Assembly (NCBI GenBank): GCA_022819645.1
Contig: JAJEGU010000040.1
Coordinates: forward strand, 1-38,939
Direction of reading: 5' to 3'
Length of the DNA stretch: 38,939 nucleotides
Source: Pseudomonadales bacterium
GTDB taxonomy: Bacteria; Pseudomonadota; Gammaproteobacteria; Pseudomonadales; Pseudohongiellaceae
Part shown: positions 34,016-38,939 of the stretch, piece by piece
Layout of the letters: every line of letters begins with the position of its first letter
Position numbering within the stretch: position 1 is the first letter of the stretch
The notes under the pieces: generated by a model
Databases searched by the model: none
The model's input: the letters and a program-made list of their open reading frames with translations, nothing else
What the model was told of the DNA's origin: nothing
Made by a program: the position numbers and the translations under genes

Positions 34016-35590
34016 TCACGCCTGCCGCAAGCGCGGGTCTCCGTCTTCCACCACATAAGACCGGCGGATACTGATCGGTTCTCCGGCGACGGTCACCCGC
34101 GGCAGCACCTTGAAATCCGCGCGCCATCGCGCCGGCGTGATCGTGTTCGCGACGTAGCCGCGCTGTGAGTTGTAGAACTTAACGTGGGGATTGTTGGCGA
34201 GCAGCGCCGCGCCGTAGTCGTTGCTGTCCTCGCCGTCACCGCCGGAACTGATCGAAGAGCCGACGAACTCCGTGCCGACGACGGGTGACGCCGGATCGTC
34301 GAAATCGAGTTTCAATTCCGCCGCCCAATGCGAATGGATATCGCCGGTGATCACCACCGGATTCGGCGTGCCGGCGTCGGCCAGCGCCTGCAGCAACTCC
34401 TGCCGCTCGAAGGGATAGCCGTCCCAGATGTCCATCGGCCAGAGTTGCTCGCCGTTGTCGCCGACGGAACGCAGGCCGGCCATCATGATCTGTTGCGCCA
34501 GCACGTTCCAGCGCGCATCGGCGCTGCCGAGACTGTCGAGCAGCCATTGTTTCTGGGCGCGGCCGAGCAGGGTGCGCGAAGGATCCTGGTGTTCGGCGCA
34601 GCTCGGCCGGCGGCCGTCGCCGCAAGCCTGGTCGCTGCGGTACTGCCGTGTATCGAGAACGCTCATTTCCAGCAACTTGCCAAAACGCAGGCGCCGGTGA
34701 ATCGGCATGTCCGGACCCTGCCGGCCCACCGGCAGGCGCACGGGCATGAATTCGTACCAGGTCTGATACGCTGCGCTGCGGCGGATCAGCAATTGTTCCG
34801 GAGTCTGCTCGTCTTCGGCGATCATCGCCGCGTAATTGTTGTCGACTTCATGATCGTCCCAGGTCACCGCCCAGGGCGCCGAGGCATGCGCCGCTTGCAG
34901 GTCGGAGTCGGAACGATAGGTCTCGTAACGCGCGCGATAGTCCGCCAGGGTCTGGATTTCCGGTCCCTCGTGGCGCCGCACCAGATTCTCGCCCCAGGAA
35001 CTTTCGTAGATGTAGTCGCCCAGATGGACGATGAGATCGAACTGTTCGTCGGCCATGTGCCGATAGGCGGTGTAATAGCCATGTTCGTATTGCTGACAGG
35101 AGGCGAAGGCGAAGCGGAAACGGTCGACGTCGTCGGCGCCGGAGGCGGCGGTGCGCGTACGGCCCGCCGGGCTGGCAATGCCGCCGATGCGCCAGCGATA
35201 GAAATATTCCGCGCCGGGCCGCAGGCCGCGCACGTCGGCGTGGGCGGAATGACCGAGTTCGGGCGCCGCGGCGACGCTGCCGCTCCGCTCAATGCGCGAA
35301 AATCCGGCATCGGCGGCAACTTCGTAATCGATTTGCAGGACATCCATGTCAAGACCGGCCTGGCGCAGCACGGCCGGATCGAGCCGCGTCCAGAGGATCA
35401 CCGAATCGGGCCCGGGATCGCCCGAGGCCACGCCGAGGTAAAACGGATCTTCCGGCAGACTGTTGACCCGGCGGGCGGCGCCATGAGCCAGCGCCGGCAG
35501 GGCGCCGAGGGCCAGCGCCGCGTACAGGTGGGTTGAATGGGCAAGAAAATGCCGCCGTGAGATACGGCGGCGGGAATCGGGAATCCTCAT
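34016..35590 (-). CDS. phoD: Alkaline phosphatase D family protein (PhoD), Tat-exported
   Basis: Secreted metallophosphoesterase of the PhoD family, acting as alkaline phosphatase and often phosphodiesterase. The twin-arginine signal RRRISRRHFLAHS (residues about 7-19) is followed by a hydrophobic stretch and GALPALAHGA cleavage region. The PhoD N-terminal domain begins FYLGVASGDPGPDSVILWTRL. Metal-binding motifs are HLGDYIYES, WDDHEVDNNYA and ITGDIHSHWAAEL. The protein has 524 residues. GGAG precedes the ATG by about 6 bases. phoU is about 34 kb away, so no operon link is implied, although both belong to phosphate physiology. Confidence 0.93.
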   Translation of the reverse strand: MRIPDSRRRISRRHFLAHSTHLYAALALGALPALAHGAARRVNSLPEDPFYLGVASGDPGPDSVILWTRLDPAVLRQAGLDMDVLQIDYEVAADAGFSRIERSGSVAAAPELGHSAHADVRGLRPGAEYFYRWRIGGIASPAGRTRTAASGADDVDRFRFAFASCQQYEHGYYTAYRHMADEQFDLIVHLGDYIYESSWGENLVRRHEGPEIQTLADYRARYETYRSDSDLQAAHASAPWAVTWDDHEVDNNYAAMIAEDEQTPEQLLIRRSAAYQTWYEFMPVRLPVGRQGPDMPIHRRLRFGKLLEMSVLDTRQYRSDQACGDGRRPSCAEHQDPSRTLLGRAQKQWLLDSLGSADARWNVLAQQIMMAGLRSVGDNGEQLWPMDIWDGYPFERQELLQALADAGTPNPVVITGDIHSHWAAELKLDFDDPASPVVGTEFVGSSISSGGDGEDSNDYGAALLANNPHVKFYNSQRGYVANTITPARWRADFKVLPRVTVAGEPISIRRSYVVEDGDPRLRQA

Positions 35591-35701
35591 GACGCAACTC
35601 CGCTGGCTGATGAATTGACGGCAGATGGTGCCGGGAGAATGTTACACCCGTGCGTCAAAGCTGCGCTCAAACCGGCCCAGCAGCGTTACGCGGCCTGCGC
35701 C

Positions 35702-35854
35702 CTACAGCACCCCCGGCATGTTGGCGAGTTCAAATGCGAGCAAGGTGCCGAACAGGACGAGCTGGCCAATGACCACGGCGATTTTCGCCGCGGGCGAAAG
35801 CCGGTTCACATAGCGCGCTATGGGCAGGTAGAAGTGATGATATCGATACTGCAT
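35702..35854 (-). CDS. Small single-span membrane protein (50 residues), unlisted
   Basis: Read directly from the minus strand: ATG at 35854, TAG at 35702. A GGGGGA sequence lies about 7 bases before the ATG. The N-terminal half is polar and aromatic/basic (MQYRYHHFYLPIARYVNR). It is followed by one strong hydrophobic segment (IAVVIGQLVLFGTLLAFEL) and the end ANMPGVL. Positive-inside charge places the N-terminus in the cytoplasm. It lies upstream of phoD on the same strand. No family is recognised; the call rests on ribosome-binding site, topology and composition. Confidence 0.55.
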   Translation of the reverse strand: MQYRYHHFYLPIARYVNRLSPAAKIAVVIGQLVLFGTLLAFELANMPGVL

Positions 35855-36185
35855 GATTGCGTCCCCCATTTCTCCAACGTCCTCTTTTGCTCGAAAGTTA
35901 CCGGGCCAAGCGGCAATTCGTCACCGTCGGGCAGTGCAGGCAGGCGATGATGCGTGAATTGCGTTGCCAGGTCTTACGGTCGAGGCGGATTCTACAGTCG
36001 CGGCAGCGGCTCCGAATGCGCTTTTCCCTGAACTGCGCCCCCTGCTCGGTCAATAACGTGCGGCCGGCCATGCAGGACTGTTACGCGATTCACCGAGAAT
36101 TCGGGGTCATTCACCGAATCACTTGCCGTATTGCGCCGGGCCGGGGATAGGCTTGCCCGCAGACTGCAACAAAAGGCAAGCGCCG
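35855..36185. promoter_or_regulatory. 331-bp intergenic region upstream of the LiaF-LytS-LytTR operon
   Basis: This region separates the divergent small membrane protein and LiaF-like genes. It has no credible gene. Its one clear feature is the direct repeat at 36088-36117. A second stretch, 36040-36080, is GC-rich without a notable hairpin. Confidence 0.5.
36088..36117 (-). promoter_or_regulatory. Candidate LytTR operator (two 9-bp direct repeats, 12-bp spacer)
   Basis: ATTCACCGA at 36088-36096 and again at 36109-36117. Read on the minus strand each is TCGGTGAAT, 7 of 9 matches to the LytTR site consensus [TA][AC][CA]GTTN[AG][TG]. Two 9-bp direct repeats 12-13 bp apart is the usual geometry for LytTR regulators. 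The site lies about 70 bp before the operon that encodes such a regulator. Confidence 0.5.
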
Positions 36186-36935
36186 ATGACCGAACCGGAA
36201 TCTTCCCAGGGTAGAAAAACCGCCGCCTATGTGCTCGTGGCGATTGCCGGCCTGCTGATCCTCTCCAACGCCGGCCTGTTCAGTTTCCTGGGCCTGCGCG
36301 ACCTGATCGGCGCGGCCTTCCGGTTCATTTTCAATTCGATCCCCTACCTGCTCGTGCTTGCCGGCGTATTCTGGATTTCCCGGGCGGAGAGGGGCCGGGC
36401 GCCATTGATGGCCTGGCTGGTAATCCTGTTCGGCGCGGTGCTGATCATTTCCCAGATCGGGCTGTTCGGACTTTCCTTCGGCGACATGGTCGTTCCCGTG
36501 ATTCTGCTCACCGTCGCCTTCTTCCTCGTCAATCCCCGCAATCTCCTCCCCCGCAGCCTCAATACCAGCAATGCGGACCTCGACCCGGAGCAGGATGAAA
36601 TCAAGCTGTTCGCCTTCATGGGCGGCGGCGAGTTGAACTTTCACTCCCGGCAACTCCAGGGCGGCGAAGTCATGGCGATCTGGGGCGGCTATGAACTGGA
36701 TTTCAGCGAAGCCGAGATGGCGGGCGATACCATGCGGCTCCATGTGTACTGCATCATGGGCGGAGTCGAAATTACCGTCCCCGCCAACTGGAAGGTCGAA
36801 AAAAGCGGCTCCCTGTGTATCATGGGAGGCTACAGCAACAAGACCCGGGACATGGCGGAAGAATTGAACCTGCCCCCCAAAACCCTGATCGTCACCGGCC
36901 TTGCGCTGATGGGCGGAGGCGAAATCCGGAACTGA
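36186..36935 (+). CDS. LiaF-like membrane protein with C-terminal beta-repeat domain
   Basis: 249 residues. Four hydrophobic segments (about 12-34, 49-65, 72-97 and 100-116) are followed by a cytoplasmic or periplasmic domain of about 110 residues. This domain has five short repeats built on [FIL][MW]GG: FMGGGELNF, IWGGYELDF, IMGGVEITVP, IMGGYSNK and LMGGGEIRN. The pattern matches the C-terminal domain of LiaF-type cell-envelope stress proteins. The Bacillus LiaF inhibits its cognate kinase; a similar brake on the downstream LytS-type kinase is inferred. The ATG at 36186 has no strong Shine-Dalgarno sequence. The kinase gene starts 21 bp later. Confidence 0.75.
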   Translation: MTEPESSQGRKTAAYVLVAIAGLLILSNAGLFSFLGLRDLIGAAFRFIFNSIPYLLVLAGVFWISRAERGRAPLMAWLVILFGAVLIISQIGLFGLSFGDMVVPVILLTVAFFLVNPRNLLPRSLNTSNADLDPEQDEIKLFAFMGGGELNFHSRQLQGGEVMAIWGGYELDFSEAEMAGDTMRLHVYCIMGGVEITVPANWKVEKSGSLCIMGGYSNKTRDMAEELNLPPKTLIVTGLALMGGGEIRN

Positions 36936-36956
36936 GCGCCGGCTCCGTAAACTCCC

Positions 36957-38030
36957 ATGCATCCCTTATTCAGGACCCCCAACCGCGTAATCGCGATGCT
37001 GGTTGGCTGGACCTTGTTCAGCGCCGGCCTTTCGGCGCTCGTCGGCGGCATCGCGGACGTACCGCCGTGGCACGGCCTCGCCCTGTATACGCCGACGTAC
37101 TTTCTCTGGCTGCTGTTCCTGATCCCCAACTATTATCTCTGCCGCGCCCTGCCCCTCGATCGGGGCGCCTGGAGCAAGGTGATCGGCACCCAGACGCTGA
37201 TTCTCGTCGTCACCGGGCTAATCTGGGCGCTGCTCGCAAGAGGCTATGCGCTGATACTGGATTCCCTGGCCCCGTCGATTCCCGCCCTGGAGCATTTTTC
37301 CCAGGGACTGTTCACCAATCTCGTCATTTTCGCCTGCGGCTACGAGTTTTTCGTGCTGCTGCACTATTTGCTGATCGCGCTGGAGCGCGGTCGCGACCTG
37401 GAACAGGCGGCTCTGCAGCAGGAACTGCTCACCAGCAAGGCGGAACTGCGCGCCCTGCGGGCCACGATTCACCCGCATTTCCTGTTCAATGCCCTCAATG
37501 CGCTGGCCAATATCACTGATTCCGAACCCGCCCAGGCGCGGCATTTCTGCCTGCGTCTCGCGGACTTCCTGCGCTACAGCGTGGCCTACGCCGACCGGCC
37601 CACTGCCACACTCGGCGCGGAGCTCGAGCATGTGGAAAACTACCTGAGTATCGAACGGGAAAGATTCGGCCAGCGGCTGTGCACGGTCATCGAGGCCGAC
37701 GAGATCCTGCTGCCGACCCCGGTTCCCTCGCTGATGCTGTTTCCCCTGGTGGAAAACGCCATCAAGCACGGCATCGACAGTTGCATCGAAGGGGGCTGCC
37801 TCGAATTGCGCGCCAATGCCTCCGACAGACGGCTGCACATCACCATCAGCAACCCGGTGGATGAGCTCGGCCACCAGCGGCAGGGCACCGGCAGCGGGCT
37901 CATCAGCCTGCGCCAGCGCCTGAAGAACCGTTACGGCGAGGAAGCCAGCCTGCACACCAGCCGCAAGGACAACAGCTTCATCGCCCGCATCTGCCTGCCT
38001 TTACCCGAGCCCCAAGCGGCCGTAAAGTGA
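36957..38030 (+). CDS. LytS/AlgZ-type sensor histidine kinase
   Basis: Membrane sensor kinase of 357 residues. About four hydrophobic segments lie in residues 11-31, 43-62, 76-100 and 117-142. A short helical linker leads to the His_kinase domain with IHPHFLFNALN, phospho-acceptor His174. The ATPase domain has the N box LFPLVENAIKHG (Asn267) and G box GTGSGL (310-315). No PAS or other input domain is present, so the signal is probably sensed in the membrane, perhaps through the LiaF-like protein. The stop overlaps the regulator start (GTGA). Confidence 0.88.
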   Translation: MHPLFRTPNRVIAMLVGWTLFSAGLSALVGGIADVPPWHGLALYTPTYFLWLLFLIPNYYLCRALPLDRGAWSKVIGTQTLILVVTGLIWALLARGYALILDSLAPSIPALEHFSQGLFTNLVIFACGYEFFVLLHYLLIALERGRDLEQAALQQELLTSKAELRALRATIHPHFLFNALNALANITDSEPAQARHFCLRLADFLRYSVAYADRPTATLGAELEHVENYLSIERERFGQRLCTVIEADEILLPTPVPSLMLFPLVENAIKHGIDSCIEGGCLELRANASDRRLHITISNPVDELGHQRQGTGSGLISLRQRLKNRYGEEASLHTSRKDNSFIARICLPLPEPQAAVK

Positions 38031-38788
38031 AGGCCATGGCGAAACGCGAACCCATAAACTGCCTTATTGTCGACGACGAACCCCATGCCCGCCAGGCGCT
38101 GCAATCGGCCCTCGCCAGGCATCCCGAGCTCGCGGTGATCGGGCTGTGCGAGAACGGCTTGCAGGCGGTCAAGGCAATCCATGAGCAGCGTCCGCAACTG
38201 CTGTTTCTCGATGTGCAGATGCCCAAGCTCGACGGCTTCGACGTGCTCGAACTCGTCCAGGAACAGATTCCCTTCGTGATTTTCGTCACCGCCTACGATC
38301 AGTACGCGGTGCAGGCGTTCGAGGCCAATGCGGTGGATTACCTGCTCAAGCCCGTGGACCCCAAGCGGCTTGCCCAGGCGGTGGAGAAAGTCGTGGCGCG
38401 GGTGGGGCTTGAAGAGCCTTCACGCCTGCAAAGCCTGCTTGCGGACCCGGCCCGGGAGCGCGAACTGCTGCGCCGGATCCTCGTGCGCGACGGCAGCGAA
38501 GTCCACGTGCTCGCGGTGGACACCGTCCGCTACATTGAAGCCGCCGACGACTACGTGGCGATCCACACGGCGGACGCCACCCACATCAAGCTCGACCGGC
38601 TCAGCCGCCTGCAGAAGAAGCTCGACCCGCGCCTGTTCTGCCGCATCCACCGCTCGTATCTGCTCAATATCAATTTTCTCGCGCGAATCGAATCCGAGAG
38701 CAAGGACAGCCGCATCGCCATCCTGACCGACAAGCGCGAACTGCCCATCAGCCGCAGCGGCTACGGCAATCTGCAGAAACTGCTATAG
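38027..38788 (+). CDS. LytTR-family response regulator (AlgR/LytR type)
   Basis: 253 residues. The receiver domain has Asp16/Asp17, phospho-acceptor Asp62 (LFLDVQMP), Thr88 and Lys108 (LLKPVD). The LytTR DNA-binding domain (about 150-253) contains VRYIEAADDYVAIHT and FCRIHRSYLLNINFLARI. GTG at 38027 overlaps the kinase stop; ATG at 38036 is also possible. Kinase and regulator are cognate by position. The TAG stop (38786-38788) is the first three bases of repeat A copy 4. Confidence 0.92.
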   Translation: MKAMAKREPINCLIVDDEPHARQALQSALARHPELAVIGLCENGLQAVKAIHEQRPQLLFLDVQMPKLDGFDVLELVQEQIPFVIFVTAYDQYAVQAFEANAVDYLLKPVDPKRLAQAVEKVVARVGLEEPSRLQSLLADPARERELLRRILVRDGSEVHVLAVDTVRYIEAADDYVAIHTADATHIKLDRLSRLQKKLDPRLFCRIHRSYLLNINFLARIESESKDSRIAILTDKRELPISRSGYGNLQKLL

Positions 38789-38939
38789 GGAAGCTCTGAT
38801 CAAGTCAGAGCTCCCCCTCGGCACATGGAAGTGCCGCCGAATTCGATGGCGTAAGCCATTGAATTCGGGAGCAAAACAAAACCACGCTTTTGTTTTGCGA
38901 TAATGAAAAACTCCACGGATGGAGTTTTTCAGAGAATAC
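38786..38939 (+). repeat. Five-hairpin repeat A, copy 4 (to window end)
   Basis: Plus-strand copy starting TAGGGAAGCTCTGA, where TAG ends the LytTR regulator gene, and finishing GGAGTTTTTCAGAGAATAC at the last base. One block differs from the other copies (GAGCTCCCCCTCGGCAC). The terminal hairpin with its T-run would act as a terminator for the operon. Confidence 0.9.

Noticed and set aside
35615..35950. Plus-strand frame of 111 codons
   Set aside because: TTG start, low-quality composition and no ribosome-binding site; the minus-strand 50-residue frame in the same region has better signals.

Overview
The window looks like the chromosome of a high-GC gammaproteobacterium. Evidence is the rpoE-rseA-mucD-lepA-lepB-rnc-era order, the sdhE/ygfX/nadB/ygfZ neighbourhood, and a proS-yihY-arsC-wrbA-DUF2069-hda-DUF2066-purM-purN block that, from memory, resembles Pseudomonas. 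No phage, plasmid, CRISPR or transposase gene is visible. Both window ends fall inside copies of the same 153-154 bp repeat, so this may be a whole contig broken at a high-copy repeat; the species cannot be fixed from the sequence.

Layout. 1-8.4 kb (minus strand): phoU, then era, rnc, lepB, lepA, a periplasmic DegP/MucD-type protease, anti-sigma RseA and sigma-E. rseB and recO, usual members of this cluster, are missing. 8.6-17 kb: nadB, ygfX, sdhE, trmJ, an Fe-S-type (SufR-like) regulator, an ElaA-type acetyltransferase, tRNA-Arg(CCU), ygfZ, an HU-like protein and proS. 17-23.2 kb: yihY, arsC, wrbA, DUF2069, hda, a DUF2066 protein, purM and purN. 23.3-26.6 kb: a FleQ-type sigma-54 activator divergent from a FlgM-like anti-sigma-28 factor, and a fusion of two glycosyltransferase-like domains. 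26.8-36 kb: a 75-residue orphan, malonyl-CoA decarboxylase, a SorAB-type sulfite dehydrogenase pair, the prpBCD methylcitrate-cycle operon, a secreted PhoD-type phosphatase and an unlisted 50-residue membrane protein. 36-38.8 kb: a LiaF-like membrane protein with a LytS-type kinase and a LytTR regulator, preceded by a direct repeat with the spacing of a LytTR operator.

The most unusual content is non-coding. At least five families of palindromic repeats are threaded between the genes. Family A is a 153-154 bp array of five consecutive hairpins (four copies). Family B is MITE-like with 25-bp perfect terminal inverted repeats and has several deletion derivatives. Family C is a REP-like GTCATTCTGCG palindrome. 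Family D is a 71-bp direct repeat with three hairpins. Family E is a 267-bp element with 28-bp inverted ends and nested internal palindromes. Repeats repeatedly sit exactly at gene 3' ends and supply the stop codon, or even the last residues: about ten of some forty genes end in or at the edge of one. All four A copies lie in the same orientation relative to the gene they follow and finish with a terminator-like hairpin, so A behaves like a mobile gene-ending cassette. Era appears to have had its C-terminal tail replaced by family D sequence.
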